64,000 nucleotides of DNA from Muricoccus pecuniae (GCF_014199205.1 NZ_JACIJD010000004.1:124001-188000); one strand, 5' to 3'; shown: positions 25,615 through 37,323, numbered from the stretch's first letter. Program-made: numbers and translations. The notes: generated by a model from the letters alone, not told the origin.

Positions 25615-25744
25615 GCGCTTCCCGGCCGGTTGGGGCGATTCGCTGGCCCAGCATAGCGCGACGGGGCGGCCCGGGAGGACCGCCCCGCCGGGCGATGACA
25701 GGGTGATGACACATTTCGCGGCGGCGACAGGCGGAATCAAGCCG

Positions 25745-25759
25745 CCCGGCGAAGCCGGG
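25745..25759 (-). terminator. Short hairpin directly after atpC
   Basis: On the minus strand CCCGGC and GCCGGG pair around TTC (tetraloop-like CTTCG), immediately after the atpC stop, followed by GGCTTGATTCC. The T-run is weak, so this may be a terminator or an RNA-stabilising hairpin. Confidence 0.45.
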
Positions 25760-26170
25760 TCAGGCCGCCTGGGCGGCGTCCTGCATGGCGCGGGCGGCCA
25801 TCAGCCGGTCCGCCGCCTTCTCCCGGATCTCCGGCGCGTCATTGGCGGCGGCGGCCAGGGCGGCCTCCGCCTCCGTCACGCGCTGGGTCGCAGCGGCGCG
25901 GGAGAGGGTGGCGACCGGGGTCGCCTCATCCGCCAGCACCGTGACGCGGTTCGGGGTGATCTCCGCGAAGCCGCCCATGATGAAGAGGCGCTCGGTCTCC
26001 CGCCCGCCCTCCGTCACCCGGATGACGCCGCCTTTGAGGGCGACGATCATCGGGGAGTGGTTCGGCAGCACGCCCATGTCGCCCTCGACCGCCGGGATGA
26101 CGGCCATCTCGACGGGGCGCGAGAGGAGCAGGCGCTCCGGGCTGACCAGCTCGAGGTCGAAGGTGGCCAT
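25760..26170 (-). CDS. atpC: F1 ATP synthase epsilon subunit
   Basis: The 136-residue protein begins TFDLELVSPERLLLSRPVEMAVIPAVEGDMGVLPNHSP, the family's N-terminal beta-sandwich, and includes ERLFIMGGFAEITPNRVTVLAD. The C-terminal helices (RAAATQRVTEAEAALAAAAND) are present. Epsilon couples the central stalk to the c-ring and can inhibit ATP hydrolysis. It is last in the operon atpH-atpA-atpG-atpD-atpC and starts 5 bases after atpD. Confidence 0.96.
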   Translation of the reverse strand: MATFDLELVSPERLLLSRPVEMAVIPAVEGDMGVLPNHSPMIVALKGGVIRVTEGGRETERLFIMGGFAEITPNRVTVLADEATPVATLSRAAATQRVTEAEAALAAAANDAPEIREKAADRLMAARAMQDAAQAA

Positions 26171-26175
26171 GAGGA

Positions 26176-27618
<1,443 letters not shown>

Positions 27619-28512
27619 TCAGACCGCTTCCGCACCGGAGATGATCTCGATCAGCTCCTTGGTGATGTTGGCCTGTCGCGTGCGGTTATAGTTCAGGGTC
27701 AGCCGGTTGATCATGTCGCCGGCGTTGCGCGTGGCGTTGTCCATGGCCGTCATCTGGCTTCCGTAGAAGCCGGCCTGGTTCTCCAGCAGCGCGCGGTAGA
27801 TCTGGATGGCGAGGTTCTTCGGCAGCAGCGCCGCCAGAAGCTCCTCCTCGCCCGGCTCGTACTCGTAGAGGGCCGGGGCGCCGCCCGTGGCCGGGGCGGC
27901 CGCCGTGTCGTTGGCGGGCAGCGGCGCGGGGATCAGGCGCTGCTCGCTCGCCACCTGGCTGATCACGCTCTGGAAGCGGTTGTAGATCAGCGTGCAGACG
28001 TCGAACTCGCCGGCCTCCAGCATCGCGGTGATGCGGGTGGCCAGCTCATCGGCCTGCTCGAAGCCGATGCGCTTGACCGTGTGGTAGCTGACCTCGCCGA
28101 TGAGGCGGGAGGCGAACTCGCGCTTGAGATAGCTCGCGCCCTTGCGGCCGACGGTCAGCAGCTTGACCGTCTTGCCCTCGGCCTCCAGCGCCCGGATGCG
28201 GGCGCGCGCGAAGCGGCCGGCATTCGTGTTGAAGGCGCCGGAAAGGCCGCGCTCGGCCGTCACCACCACCAGGAGGTGGACCTGGTCGCGCCCCGTGCCG
28301 ATCAGCATCTTCGGCGCCTCGGGGCTGTCCGCCACCGCCGCGCCGAGGGAGGCGAGCATGCGCTCCATCCGCTGGGCATAGGGCCGCGCCGCCTCCGCCT
28401 GCGCCTGGGCGCGGCGGAGCTTGGCGGCGGCGACCATCTTCATCGCCTGCGTGATCTTGCGCGTGGACTTCACGCTGTTGATGCGACCGCGCAGGTCCTT
28501 GAGGCTCGCCAT
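27619..28512 (-). CDS. atpG: F1 ATP synthase gamma subunit
   Basis: The 297-residue rotor subunit has the conserved N-terminal coiled helix ([35 protein letters not shown] in part) and C-terminal helix ([39 protein letters not shown]). In the middle, [14 protein letters not shown] is the Rossmann-like segment. It rotates within the alpha-beta hexamer. It sits 25 bases after atpA and 12 before atpD. Confidence 0.98.
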   Translation of the reverse strand: MASLKDLRGRINSVKSTRKITQAMKMVAAAKLRRAQAQAEAARPYAQRMERMLASLGAAVADSPEAPKMLIGTGRDQVHLLVVVTAERGLSGAFNTNAGRFARARIRALEAEGKTVKLLTVGRKGASYLKREFASRLIGEVSYHTVKRIGFEQADELATRITAMLEAGEFDVCTLIYNRFQSVISQVASEQRLIPAPLPANDTAAAPATGGAPALYEYEPGEEELLAALLPKNLAIQIYRALLENQAGFYGSQMTAMDNATRNAGDMINRLTLNYNRTRQANITKELIEIISGAEAV

Positions 28513-28537
28513 GGCGGCTTCTCCGTTCCCTCGCGGC

Positions 28538-30070
28538 TCAGCCGAAGGACTTGGCGAAGCTGTCGAGGAAGGCGGCCAGAGCCTTGTCGTTATCCCCGGT
28601 GATCTGCCCGCTGCTGCGGATCGACTCCAGGATCTCGGGCTTCGCCGCCTTCAGCTCGCCGAGCATGCGCTTCTCGAACTCGCCGACCTTAGTCGTCGGC
28701 ACCTTGTCGAGATAGCCGCGCGTGCCGGCGAAGATCGCCACCACCTGCTCCTCGACCGGCACCGGCGCGTACTGGGGCTGCTTCAGCAGCTCGGTCAGCC
28801 GCGCGCCGCGGGCCAGCAGCGCCTGGGTGGAGGCGTCGAGGTCCGAGGCGAACTGGGCGAAGGCCGCCATCTCGCGGTACTGCGCCAGCTCGAGCTTGAT
28901 CTTGCCCGCGACCTGCTTCATCGCCTTGATCTGCGCCGCCGAGCCCACGCGGGACACGGAGAGGCCGACATTCACCGCCGGGCGGATGCCGCGGAAGAAC
29001 AGCTCGGTCTCAAGGAAGATCTGGCCGTCCGTGATGGAGATCACGTTGGTCGGAATGTAGGCGGAGACGTCGCCCGCCTGCGTCTCGATCACCGGCAGCG
29101 CCGTCAGCGAGCCGAGGCCGGCGGCCTCGCCCATCTTGGCCGCGCGCTCCAGCAGGCGGGAGTGCAGGTAGAACACGTCGCCCGGATAGGCCTCGCGGCC
29201 CGGCGGACGGCGCAGCAACAGCGACATCTGGCGGTAGGCGACGGCCTGCTTGGAGAGGTCGTCGTAGAAGATGACCGCGTGCATGCCGTTGTCGCGGAAG
29301 AACTCGCCCATGGTGCAGCCCGTGTACGGGGCAAGGAACTGCATCGGGGCGGGGTCGGAGGCCGTCGCGGCGACCACGATCGAGTACTCCATCGCGCCGC
29401 GCTCCTCGAGGGTGCGGACGAGCTGGGCGACGGTGGAGCGCTTCTGGCCGATGGCGACGTAGATGCAGTAGAGCTTCTTGCTCTCGTCGGTGCCGGCGTT
29501 GATCGTCTTCTGGTTCAGGATCGTGTCGATGATGACAGCGGTCTTGCCCGTCTGGCGGTCGCCGATGACCAGCTCGCGCTGGCCGCGGCCGATCGGGATC
29601 AGGCTGTCGATCGCCTTGATGCCCGTCTGCATCGGCTCGTGCACGGACTTGCGCGGGATGATGCCCGGCGCCTTCACCTCGACGCGGGCGCGGGTGACAT
29701 CCACCAGCGGGCCCTTGCCGTCGATCGGGTTGCCGAGGCCATCGACCACGCGGCCGAGCAGGCCGCGGCCCACGGGCACGTCCACGATGGTGCCGGTGCG
29801 GGAGACGGTGTCGCCCTCGCGGATGCGGCTGTCATCGCCGAAAACCACGATGCCGACATTGTCGGTCTCGAGGTTCAGCGCCATGCCGCGCACGCCGGCG
29901 GAGGGGAACTCCACCATCTCGCCGGCCATGACGTTCTGCAGGCCGTAGCAACGGGCGATGCCGTCACCGACCGTCAGGACGGTGCCGACCTCGGCCACGT
30001 CGGCCTCGGTGTCGAAGCCAGCGATCTGCTGCTTCAGGATGTCGGAAATTTCGGCGGGACGAATGTCCAT
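28538..30070 (-). CDS. atpA: F1 ATP synthase alpha subunit
   Basis: The 510-residue protein has the P-loop GDRQTGKT at residues 170-177, [23 protein letters not shown] before it and the signature [17 protein letters not shown]. Alpha subunits bind non-exchanged nucleotide and contribute the catalytic arginine (in SVSRVGS). Length and sequence are normal. It begins 2 bases after the atpH stop. Confidence 0.99.
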   Translation of the reverse strand: MDIRPAEISDILKQQIAGFDTEADVAEVGTVLTVGDGIARCYGLQNVMAGEMVEFPSAGVRGMALNLETDNVGIVVFGDDSRIREGDTVSRTGTIVDVPVGRGLLGRVVDGLGNPIDGKGPLVDVTRARVEVKAPGIIPRKSVHEPMQTGIKAIDSLIPIGRGQRELVIGDRQTGKTAVIIDTILNQKTINAGTDESKKLYCIYVAIGQKRSTVAQLVRTLEERGAMEYSIVVAATASDPAPMQFLAPYTGCTMGEFFRDNGMHAVIFYDDLSKQAVAYRQMSLLLRRPPGREAYPGDVFYLHSRLLERAAKMGEAAGLGSLTALPVIETQAGDVSAYIPTNVISITDGQIFLETELFFRGIRPAVNVGLSVSRVGSAAQIKAMKQVAGKIKLELAQYREMAAFAQFASDLDASTQALLARGARLTELLKQPQYAPVPVEEQVVAIFAGTRGYLDKVPTTKVGEFEKRMLGELKAAKPEILESIRSSGQITGDNDKALAAFLDSFAKSFG

Positions 30071-30072
30071 GG

Positions 30073-30669
30073 TCAGGCGGCCCCCTTCATGGCGTAGCTC
30101 AGGCGCTGAAGCCTGGACTTGATGGAAGTGTCATAGAGGCGGGACCCGATCTTGACGATCAGGCCGCCCAGGATGGACGGGTCCACCGTCTCGGCAAGCC
30201 GGACGTTGGAAAAGCCGGCCTCGGTGAGGCGAGCGGCGATCTGGGTGCGCTGGGTCGGGCTCAGCGGGTGGGCGGTGGTGACCTCGGCGGTCTGCTGCCC
30301 GCGCTGCTCGGCCAGCAGGGTGCCGAAGGTGGCCAGCACATGCGGCAGCTCGACGAGGCGGCGGTTGTTGATCAGCACGCCGACGAGCTTCTTCACCTCC
30401 CCGCCGATCCCGGCGCGGTCGAGCACGGCGAAGGCGCCGTCCGTCTGGGCCTTCGCGCCCAGGCGGGGGTCGGCGATGAAGGCGCGGAAGCCGGCATCGT
30501 CGCGGGCGAGGGCGGCAAGCCTGTCCACATCCCCCGCAATGGCGTCCACCGACCGGCGGTCCTTGGCGAGTTCCAGCAGGGCCAGGGCGTAGCGCTGCGC
30601 CACGCCGCCGGAAGCACGGGCTCCCTGGGTGGCGGAAGGCTTGTCGTTGGCGGCGGTTTCGGAGGCCAC
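30073..30669 (-). CDS. atpH: F1 ATP synthase delta subunit
   Basis: The 198-residue protein matches the OSCP/delta family: [27 protein letters not shown] near the N-terminus, [21 protein letters not shown] centrally, and the C-terminal [28 protein letters not shown]. It joins the F1 head to the peripheral stalk. It is the first gene of the F1 operon; a hydrophilic N-terminal 20 residues ([18 protein letters not shown]) is longer than usual. The promoter should lie in the 300-base gap upstream. Confidence 0.96.
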   Translation of the reverse strand: MASETAANDKPSATQGARASGGVAQRYALALLELAKDRRSVDAIAGDVDRLAALARDDAGFRAFIADPRLGAKAQTDGAFAVLDRAGIGGEVKKLVGVLINNRRLVELPHVLATFGTLLAEQRGQQTAEVTTAHPLSPTQRTQIAARLTEAGFSNVRLAETVDPSILGGLIVKIGSRLYDTSIKSRLQRLSYAMKGAA

Positions 30670-30979
30670 TGGCGATCCCGTTCGAGGGGTTGGTGAGGAC
30701 CCATCGGTCCGCGCGCGTCCGGCTTTTACCGGATGTTCACGGACCTGCGTGAGACGCCCCGGGAATCACCCCAGGCGCCGGCGCGGGCCCCTTACCATGA
30801 TGCAATGCGGCGCGTCCATTGCCCCCGGCCGGGCGAGGTGATCACCCACCCGCGAAAGATGGGGATGCGCACCGTCCCATGGAACCCTTCCCCGGTCTGC
30901 GGCGCTTCACCTCCGACCGGCGGCGGCGGCCTCGCGCCACGCCCCGGCCCAGATAGCCCCATCTCCGGAGGAGGCACGA
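30670..30979. promoter_or_regulatory. Divergent intergenic region between atpH and a small plus-strand gene
   Basis: About 310 bases without a supported gene. It must hold the promoter of the F1 operon (minus strand) and one for the 30980 gene, which has a good ribosome binding site (GGAGGAGG) at its right edge. I see no convincing -35/-10 pair, RNA gene or long repeat. Confidence 0.5.
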
Positions 30980-31222
30980 ATGAGCAGCGATACTACCGAC
31001 CAGAAGCAGGACCGCGAGACCGGCGACTGGATTTCGGACCTCAAGCCCGGCGCGGGCACCGAGGCGAAGGTGGACAAGGGCGTGGAGGACACCTTCCCCG
31101 CCTCCGACCCCGCCCCCAAGACCGGGACGACCGGCTTCATCACCCCCTCGGGCGAGGACACGGCCGAGAGCACCGACCAGGGCCAGGGCCAGCCCGGCAC
31201 CACGGCCGGCGGCAAGCCGTAA
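30980..31222 (+). CDS. Small disordered acidic protein with PASDP motif
   Basis: The 80-residue protein starts at ATG 30980 behind GGAGGAGG. It is hydrophilic and Gly/Thr/Asp-rich without membrane or signal segment. KVDKGVEDTFPASDPAP at about residues 34-50 is a short motif (V-E-D-x-F-P-A-S-D-P) that recurs in small uncharacterised alphaproteobacterial proteins, some seen near stress genes; this is recollection, not a search result. A second small gene starts 13 bases downstream, so they are an operon ending in a clear terminator. Function unknown. Confidence 0.7.
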   Translation: MSSDTTDQKQDRETGDWISDLKPGAGTEAKVDKGVEDTFPASDPAPKTGTTGFITPSGEDTAESTDQGQGQPGTTAGGKP

Positions 31223-31234
31223 GGAGGAAAGGCC

Positions 31235-31498
31235 ATGGCCGACCCGAAGATCAGCGAGGACCCGGCGGTGAAGGCGCTGCGGGAGACCGGCGGCTGGACG
31301 GGCGGCGTCCAGCCCGGGATCGGTCGCGGCGACGAGCTGGACCGTGCCCTGGAGAGTGGCGCGCCGGAGGCCGACCCGGCCACCCGCTCCGCCATCCCCG
31401 GCTTCGTGGACCAGCCCGACGCGACCGAGGCCTATGTCGAGGGCGAGGGCGTGGCCACGGCCCGCAACGCGATCGAGGACCTGCCCGGCCAGATCTGA
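31235..31498 (+). CDS. Small acidic hypothetical protein
   Basis: The 87-residue protein starts at ATG 31235 behind AAGGAGG (about 10 bases upstream). The sequence, MADPKISEDPAVKALRETGGW onward, is acidic, Gly-rich and lacks cysteines or hydrophobic helices. PEADPATRSAIPGFVDQPDATEAYV loosely parallels the PASDP segment of the preceding gene. The pair shares a terminator at 31520-31548. I do not recognise a family; the ribosome binding site and tight linkage to the previous gene support it as real. Confidence 0.7.
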   Translation: MADPKISEDPAVKALRETGGWTGGVQPGIGRGDELDRALESGAPEADPATRSAIPGFVDQPDATEAYVEGEGVATARNAIEDLPGQI

Positions 31499-31519
31499 TC
31501 CCCCCCGGCGCCTGAGCAG

Positions 31520-31548
31520 CCGCCCCGGTCGTCCGACCGGGGCGGTTT
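31520..31548 (+). terminator. Rho-independent terminator after the two small genes
   Basis: A 12-base stem, CCGCCCCGGTCG paired with CGACCGGGGCGG around TC, is followed by TTT. It lies 22 bases after the 31235 gene. The convergent priA gene ends 7 bases further on and has no T-run on its own strand here. Confidence 0.8.
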
Positions 31549-31554
31549 CCGGCG

Positions 31555-33885
31555 TTAGAGGAAGCTGACGGGATCCACGTCCACCTGGACCCGCACGGCA
31601 TTCGGCACCTCCACGCGGGAGAGCCATTCCCGCAGCAGCGGCTGCACCGCCACGTCCCGCCGCGCCTTCAGCAGCAGGCGCCGCCGGTGCCGCCCACGCA
31701 GCATGGACAGCGGCGCCGGGGCGGGGCCGAGCACCTGCACCCCCTCCCCGCCCGGCGCGGCGAGGCCGAGGTCCCGCGCCACGCGGTCCGCCGCCCGCTC
31801 GTCCTCCGAGGAGACGATCAGCGCCGCGAGGCGCCCGAAGGGCGGCCAGCCGCCGGGGCGCCGCGCCTCGGCCTCCTCGGCCATGAAGGCCGGCAGGTCG
31901 CCGGAGACGAGGGCCTGCATGACGGGATGGTCGGGGTTCCAGGACTGCAGCATCACCCGCCCCGGGCTCTCCGCGCGACCGGCGCGGCCGGAGACCTGGT
32001 GGAGAAGCTGCACCGTCCGCTCCGCCGCGCGCAGGTCCCCGCCGGCGAGGCCGAGGTCGGCATCCACCACCCCCACCAGGGTCAGATGGGCGAAGTGCCA
32101 GCCCTTGGCGACGATCTGCGTGCCGATCAGCAGGTCCACCTGCCGGTCCGCGATCTGGCGCGCGGCCTCGGCCGCGGCGGCGGGGCCGGGAATGGTGTCG
32201 CTCGCCATCACCAGGCGCCGCGCATCGGGGAAGAGGACGGCTGCCTCCTCCTGCACGCGCTCCACCCCGGGGCCGATGGCGGTCAGGCTGCCCTCGGCGC
32301 CGCATTCCGGGCAGTGGGGCGGGATGGGCTCGGCATGGCCGCAATGGTGGCACTGGAGGCGCCGCTGGGCGCGGTGCTCCACCAGCCAGGCCGTGCAGTT
32401 CGGGCAGCGGATGCGGTGGCCGCAGGCCCGGCACAGCGTCATCGGCGCGTAGCCACGGCGGTTGAGGAAGAGCATCGCCTGCTCCCCCCGCTCGAGCGTC
32501 TCGGTGATCGCCTGGATCAGCGGGGGCGAGATGAAGCGACCGCGCTCGGGCGGGACCTTGCGGAGGTCCAGCACCGTCACCTCCGGCAGCCCCGCGCTGC
32601 CGTGGCGGCGGGGCAGGTTCACCGCGGAATAGCGGCCCTGCTCGGCATTGGTGAGGGTCTCCAGGCTAGGGGTGGCCGAGACGAGGACGCAGGTGGCCTC
32701 GGCCATGCGGGCGCGCACCACGGCCATGTCACGCGCGTGGTAGATGACGCCGTCCTCCTGCTTGAAGGCGGTCTCGTGCTCCTCGTCCACGATGATGAGG
32801 CCGAGATTCGGGAAGGGCAGGAAGAGGGCGCTGCGGGCGCCGACCAGCACGGTGGCCTCCCCGTCCGCCACCGCCCGCCAGGTGGCCCGGCGGAGGCGGC
32901 CGGAGAGCTCGGAGTGCCAGATGGCCGGGGCGCAGCCGAAGCGCGCCTTGAAGCGGTCCAGCCACTGGGAGGAGAGGGCGATCTCGGGCAGCAGAACGAG
33001 CGCCTGCCGCCCCTGGCGAAGGCACTCCGCCACGGCGTCCAGATACACCTCGGTCTTGCCCGAGCCCGTGACGCCGGCCAGCAGCGTGACGCCGAAGGCG
33101 CGCTTCGCCACGGACTCACGGAGCGTGGCCGCTGCCGCCTCCTGCTCCTCGGCCAGCGAGGGGCCGGGATGGTCGGGATCGGGGCGGGCGAAGCTGCGGG
33201 GGCGCGGCAGCAGGGCGGGCTCGATCAGGCCCCCATCGGCCAGGCCGCGCAGCACCCCGGTCGAGACCCCGGCCTCGTCGGCGATGTCGGCCCCGGCGCG
33301 CGGCTCGCCCGGCTGCATCGCCTCCAGCACGCGGCGGCGCTGGGGGGTCATGCGGTAGCCCGGCGCCCCCTCCCGCGCCAGCTCGCCGGCGGCGGAGAGC
33401 TTCCACCCCGCCTGCTGCCCCGGCGGCTCCAGCGCGGAGGGCACGGACATGGCCATGCGCAGCACCGCCCCGGGCGGGGCGAGGGTATAGGCCGCCACCC
33501 ATTCCACGAAGCGCCGCAGCGCCTCCTTCATCGGCGGCGCGGGCAGGATGCCCAGGATGTCGCGGAGCTTGCCTTCCGGGAGGTTCGGGTCCGGCTCCCC
33601 GTCCCAGACCACGCCCAGCATCTCCCGCCCGCCGAGCGGCACGGCGACGAAGCTGCCGGGCTCCGGCAGGGCGGTGCCGACGGGCACGCGGTAGTCATAG
33701 GCCCCGCCCCCCGGCGTATCGAGGGGGAGCGGCAGCAGCACGCGGATGCGCCGGGCCGGCGGCCCCTTGGGCGCGGCGCCGCGGCGCTTTCCCTTCGCCG
33801 TCGCGGCGGGGGCGGAGACGAGCCCGTCCCCGAAAAGCCCGCCATCGAAGGACGCCCCCTTGGCGCCTGCCTCGGCCTCTTCCAT
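31555..33885 (-). CDS. priA: Primosomal protein N' (replication restart helicase)
   Basis: From ATG 33885 the protein has 776 residues. The N-terminal DNA-binding domain ([23 protein letters not shown]) is followed by the helicase Walker [13 protein letters not shown], the DEEH box [13 protein letters not shown], and SATPSLET. Four CxxC pairs form the zinc module ([13 protein letters not shown], then CHHCG and CPECG). C-terminal motifs [13 protein letters not shown] and [10 protein letters not shown] complete superfamily II. PriA reloads DnaB at stalled forks. An N-terminal 35-residue low-complexity extension is odd but mild. It is divergent from fsa across 39 bases and convergent with the small-protein operon. 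Confidence 0.96.
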   Translation of the reverse strand: MEEAEAGAKGASFDGGLFGDGLVSAPAATAKGKRRGAAPKGPPARRIRVLLPLPLDTPGGGAYDYRVPVGTALPEPGSFVAVPLGGREMLGVVWDGEPDPNLPEGKLRDILGILPAPPMKEALRRFVEWVAAYTLAPPGAVLRMAMSVPSALEPPGQQAGWKLSAAGELAREGAPGYRMTPQRRRVLEAMQPGEPRAGADIADEAGVSTGVLRGLADGGLIEPALLPRPRSFARPDPDHPGPSLAEEQEAAAATLRESVAKRAFGVTLLAGVTGSGKTEVYLDAVAECLRQGRQALVLLPEIALSSQWLDRFKARFGCAPAIWHSELSGRLRRATWRAVADGEATVLVGARSALFLPFPNLGLIIVDEEHETAFKQEDGVIYHARDMAVVRARMAEATCVLVSATPSLETLTNAEQGRYSAVNLPRRHGSAGLPEVTVLDLRKVPPERGRFISPPLIQAITETLERGEQAMLFLNRRGYAPMTLCRACGHRIRCPNCTAWLVEHRAQRRLQCHHCGHAEPIPPHCPECGAEGSLTAIGPGVERVQEEAAVLFPDARRLVMASDTIPGPAAAAEAARQIADRQVDLLIGTQIVAKGWHFAHLTLVGVVDADLGLAGGDLRAAERTVQLLHQVSGRAGRAESPGRVMLQSWNPDHPVMQALVSGDLPAFMAEEAEARRPGGWPPFGRLAALIVSSEDERAADRVARDLGLAAPGGEGVQVLGPAPAPLSMLRGRHRRRLLLKARRDVAVQPLLREWLSRVEVPNAVRVQVDVDPVSFL

Positions 33886-33924
33886 GACTATCGCTCCGCC
33901 CCCGACAGGCCCAGGACCAGCACC

Positions 33925-34581
33925 ATGAAATTCTTCGTCGACACCGCCGAGGTCTCCGAGATCCGCGCCCTGGCCGAGAGCGGGCTGCTCGACGGCGTCA
34001 CCACCAACCCATCCCTGATCGCCAAGTCCGGCCGCCCGATGGCCGAGGTGATCAAGGAGATCTGCGACATCACCCCCGGCCCCGTCTCCGCCGAGGTCAC
34101 GGCCACGGATTACGACGGCATGATGCGCGAGGGCGAGCATCTCGGGCGGATCGCCCCCAACGTCGTGATCAAGCTGCCGCTCACCGAGGCCGGGCTGCGC
34201 GCATGCAAACATATGGTGAACAACGGGGTGATGGTCAACGTGACCCTGTGCTTCTCCGCGGCCCAGGCGCTGCTCGCGGCCAAGGCCGGGGCGACCTACA
34301 TCTCCCCCTTCGTCGGACGGCTGGACGATATCGGCCAGGACGGCATGGGGCTGATCGCCGACACCGTGCAGATCTACGACAACTACCCCGCGATCCGGAC
34401 CGAGGTGCTGGTCGCCTCCATCCGCCACCCCATCCACCTCATCCAGGCGGCCAAGCTCGGCGCCCATGTCGCCACCCTGCCGCCCTCGGTCATCAAGTCC
34501 CTCTACAAGCACCCGCTGACGGACAAGGGGCTGGAATCCTTCCTGGCGGACTGGAAGAAGACGGGCCAGTCCATTCTCTGA
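33925..34581 (+). CDS. fsa: Transaldolase / fructose-6-phosphate aldolase (TalC-FSA type)
   Basis: The 218-residue protein is the short class of transaldolase: [16 protein letters not shown] at the start, [14 protein letters not shown], the Schiff-base lysine in [12 protein letters not shown] (about residue 86), [29 protein letters not shown] and the C-terminal [15 protein letters not shown]. It transfers or cleaves dihydroxyacetone units in the pentose phosphate network. Long transaldolases are over 300 residues, so the short type is clear, but whether it is a true transaldolase or an aldolase cannot be decided here. It lies back to back with priA and ahead of the DUF484 and xerC genes. Confidence 0.95.
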   Translation: MKFFVDTAEVSEIRALAESGLLDGVTTNPSLIAKSGRPMAEVIKEICDITPGPVSAEVTATDYDGMMREGEHLGRIAPNVVIKLPLTEAGLRACKHMVNNGVMVNVTLCFSAAQALLAAKAGATYISPFVGRLDDIGQDGMGLIADTVQIYDNYPAIRTEVLVASIRHPIHLIQAAKLGAHVATLPPSVIKSLYKHPLTDKGLESFLADWKKTGQSIL

Positions 34582-34649
34582 CCCGGGCCTCTGACGCGTT
34601 CGGGAGGCGCGATTCGCCTCTCTCCGTGCCTGCTGGCAGAATGGGGCGG

Positions 34650-35297
34650 ATGACCCGCCCCCAACCCCAGCCGGAGGAGGAGCGCGAGGCCGAGGCGGCG
34701 CGCGTCGCCACCTACCTCGCCGCCCACCCGGCCTTCCTGGCCGAGCGCCCCGGCCTCTACCGTGCCCTGCACCCGCCCGTCCGCGTCCACGGGGAGAGGC
34801 TGGCCGACCACATGGCCGCCCTTCTCGCCGCCGCACGGGCGGAGACGGGCACGGTCGCGGACCAGGCGCGAGGGGCGCAGGAACTGGGCCTGCGCGTCTC
34901 CGCGGCCGCCATCGCCCTGATCGGCGCGGCGGACCCCCTCGCGGCGATCGCCGCGGAATGGCCGGAGCTGCTCGGGCTGGAGAGCGTGGCCCTGGCCGAG
35001 GAGGCTCCCCCCTCCCCCCAGCGCCGCAGCCTGCCCCGGGGCATGGCGAAGCGGCTGACCGGCGGGCGGGAGGTGGTGCTGCGCGACGCCTCCCCGGACC
35101 TGCCCGAGGCGGCGCTGCTGCACGGCGAGGCCCATCCGCTCATCGCCCGCGACGCGCTGCTCCCCCTGCCCGGCCCGGTGCCGCGGCTGCTCGTCCTCGG
35201 CGCGCGGGAGGCCTCGCGGCTGCCGGTGCACGGCGCCACCGCGCCGCTGCGCCTCCTTGCCGGGGCCCTAGCCCGCGCGCTGGACGCGGTCCCTTGA
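34650..35297 (+). CDS. DUF484 family protein
   Basis: From ATG 34650 (or 34641) the protein has 215 residues. [21 protein letters not shown] matches the DUF484 N-terminus, where a helix precedes a GAF-like domain; [22 protein letters not shown] belongs to the GAF-like part. The family is usually encoded directly before xerC, as here, with a 4-base stop/start overlap (TTGA), but its biochemical function is unknown. No signal peptide or membrane segment. Confidence 0.85.
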   Translation: MTRPQPQPEEEREAEAARVATYLAAHPAFLAERPGLYRALHPPVRVHGERLADHMAALLAAARAETGTVADQARGAQELGLRVSAAAIALIGAADPLAAIAAEWPELLGLESVALAEEAPPSPQRRSLPRGMAKRLTGGREVVLRDASPDLPEAALLHGEAHPLIARDALLPLPGPVPRLLVLGAREASRLPVHGATAPLRLLAGALARALDAVP

Positions 35298-36190
35298 TCG
35301 CTCCCTTCGCCGCGCGGGAGGCCTTCCTCGACTGGCTGGCGAACGAGCGGCGCGCGAGCCCGGAGACGGTGGAGGCCTATGGGCGCGACATCGCCGACCT
35401 CCTCGGCTTTCTCTCGCGGCACCAGGGCGGGGAGCCGGACCTCGCGGCGCTACGGCTGGCGGATCTCCGCGCCTTCCTCGCCCACCGCGCGGGCGAGGGC
35501 ATCGCGGCCACCTCCCGCGCCCGGCAGCTCTCGGCGATCAAGACCTTCCTGCGCTTCCTCGCCCGCCGCCACGGGCTGCCGCCCCTGCCGCTGGGCGGCC
35601 TCACCGGACCGCGCCGCAGGCCGCCCGTGCCCCGCGCCCTCACCGAGGCCCAGGCCCTCACCGCCACGACGGACAGCTTCGAAGAGAGCCCCGCCATGGC
35701 AGCGCGGAACCGGGCGCTGTTCACCCTTCTCTACGGCTGCGGCCTTCGCATCTCCGAGGCGCTCTCCCTGGACATGCGGGACGCGCCCCGCGCCGGCACG
35801 GGGCTGCGGGTGATGGGCAAGGGCGGCAAGGAGCGCGTCGTCCCCGTCCTGCCCGCGGTGGAGACGGCGGTCGCGGAATGGCTGCGCCACCGCGGCCATG
35901 CCGGGCCGGGCGAGCCGCTGTTCACCGGCGCCAAGGGCGGGCGGCTGGACCCCGGCGTGGCGCAGCGTGCCCTCCGCGACCTCCGCCGCGCGACGGGCCT
36001 GCCGGAGCACGCCACCCCCCACGCGCTGCGCCACTCCTTCGCCACCCATCTCCTCGGCGGCGGGGCGGACCTGCGCGCGATCCAGGAGCTGCTCGGCCAT
36101 GCCAGCCTCTCCACCACCCAGCGCTACACGGCAGTGGATGCGGCGGGGCTGCTGGAAACCTGGCAGAAGGCGCATCCCCGCGCCGGTTAG
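35294..36190 (+). CDS. xerC: Tyrosine recombinase
   Basis: The 298-residue protein starts with TTG at 35294, overlapping the DUF484 stop. The catalytic residues are all present: Arg152 (GCGLRISEALSL), Lys176 (GKGGKER), His243 and Arg246 (HALRHSFATHLL), His269 (LGHASLSTTQ) and nucleophile Tyr278. The spacing matches XerC/XerD, and the SAM-like N-terminal domain is FLDWLANERRASPETVEAYGRD. It resolves chromosome dimers at dif with its partner XerD, which is not in the window. Linkage with DUF484 supports XerC rather than XerD. Confidence 0.94.
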   Translation: MIAPFAAREAFLDWLANERRASPETVEAYGRDIADLLGFLSRHQGGEPDLAALRLADLRAFLAHRAGEGIAATSRARQLSAIKTFLRFLARRHGLPPLPLGGLTGPRRRPPVPRALTEAQALTATTDSFEESPAMAARNRALFTLLYGCGLRISEALSLDMRDAPRAGTGLRVMGKGGKERVVPVLPAVETAVAEWLRHRGHAGPGEPLFTGAKGGRLDPGVAQRALRDLRRATGLPEHATPHALRHSFATHLLGGGADLRAIQELLGHASLSTTQRYTAVDAAGLLETWQKAHPRAG

Positions 36191-36198
36191 AGCTTCAA

Positions 36199-36290
36199 GC
36201 CGGGTGAGGTCACCCGGCGGCTCGGAAAATGCGACCGAGCAAGTGGCTGGAGCGGTTGCCGTGAGCCATGGCGAACGGAGACCGCTCCAG
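36199..36290. repeat. Two inverted repeats downstream of xerC
   Basis: GCCGGGTGA and TCACCCGGC pair perfectly around GG (36199-36218). CTGGAGCGGT and ACCGCTCCAG pair around a 24-base loop (36247-36256 with 36281-36290). The first lies 9 bases after the xerC stop and may work as a terminator though no T-run follows; the second resembles a REP-type element. The rest of the 168-base gap holds nothing else I can support. Confidence 0.45.
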
Positions 36291-36358
36291 AGGCGGTTGC
36301 CCTCCCGCGCGCCGCGCGCCCATCATGCCCGGACAGGAAACGAACCGGGGAACCCCTC

Positions 36359-36820
36359 ATGCGGAAAGCCACCCTCTGCGGCGCGCTCGCCTTCTCCTTC
36401 GCCGCCGGGCTGATCGCGGCCCGCGCCGTGCCGGAAGCGGGAGCCCAGACCGGACCGGCCCCGCTGGCGCCGCGCATCGTCAACCTCATCTCCATGACGG
36501 ATGAGGAGATCGGGCCGCTGGTCAACAACACCGACCTGCGCTCGCGCAACCTCGTGGCCACGCCGCAGGGCACGATCAACATCCAGAGCGGCAACGTCTT
36601 CAAGCACTTCCACCGGGACGCGGACGAGATCCAGCTCATCCTCGACGGCACCGGCGCCTTCTGGCTGGACGACAAGGAGGTGCAGGTGAAGCCCGGGGAC
36701 CTCATCATCATCCCGCGCGGCACCCACCACGCCGGCTCCCGCGCCGCCACGGGGCGCTTCCGGGCGGTCGCGATCAAGCTGCCACCGCAGCGGGCGGACG
36801 ACACGCATCCCGTGCCCTGA
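36359..36820 (+). CDS. Exported cupin-domain protein
   Basis: The 153-residue protein has a signal peptide (LCGALAFSFAAGLIAARAV, cleavage near AGA-Q at about residue 29). A single cupin follows: motif 1 HFHRDADEIQLILDGTGAFWL at about residues 82-102 gives two His and one Glu ligand; motif 2 is PGDLIIIPRGTHHAG at about 114-128. Such domains bind a divalent metal and may be dioxygenases, isomerases or sensors; the secreted single-domain type has no settled function. The next gene, a GFA-family fragment, begins 3 bases after its stop. Confidence 0.85.
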   Translation: MRKATLCGALAFSFAAGLIAARAVPEAGAQTGPAPLAPRIVNLISMTDEEIGPLVNNTDLRSRNLVATPQGTINIQSGNVFKHFHRDADEIQLILDGTGAFWLDDKEVQVKPGDLIIIPRGTHHAGSRAATGRFRAVAIKLPPQRADDTHPVP

Positions 36821-37141
36821 CCCATGGAGAAGCCGGGCGAGGAGCCGCTCAAGGGCTCCTGCCACTGCGGTGCCGTGTGCTTCGAGGTGGTGCTGGCGGA
36901 TGGCCTGCGCAGCGCGCGCCGCTGCACCTGCTCCATCTGCCGGATGCGCGGCGCGGTCGCGGTCTCGGCGGCCCTGGACGGGGTGAGCATCCTGGCCGGG
37001 GCCGACAAGCTCGCCACCTATGGGTTCAACACGCGTGCGGCGAAGCACCACTTCTGCTCCGTCTGCGGCATCTACACGCACCACCAGCGCCGCTCGGACC
37101 CCCGCCAGCTCGGCGTGAACCTCGCCTGCCTGGAAGGAAGC

Positions 37142-37167
37142 ATACCAACCGCCCTGGCGACTGACCG
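37142..37167 (+). repeat. Left terminal inverted repeat of the insertion
   Basis: Twenty-six bases beginning ATACCAACCGCCCTGG; compared with the right end it differs at three positions. It directly follows GGAAGC of the GFA reading frame. Confidence 0.8.
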
Positions 37168-37323
37168 GGTCCGACCCGAAACGGACCTGGACTATGCGCC
37201 CGCACCTTGTTGGATGCTGATAAGCTACCCCTTTACAGCGATATGGTCTGGTCGCGTCTAGTTTTCACTTGGGGCAGTCGCGCACCACAGGATTGGGGGC
37301 AGCAAAATACGACGTTCGGGAGT

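Noticed and set aside
31687-34581. Very long plus-strand frame through priA into fsa
   Set aside because: Only the last 219 codons, from ATG 33925, match a known protein (transaldolase); the rest is antisense to priA.
31555-34836. Minus-strand frame extending priA far upstream through fsa
   Set aside because: PriA similarity begins only after 33885; the upstream part is antisense to fsa.
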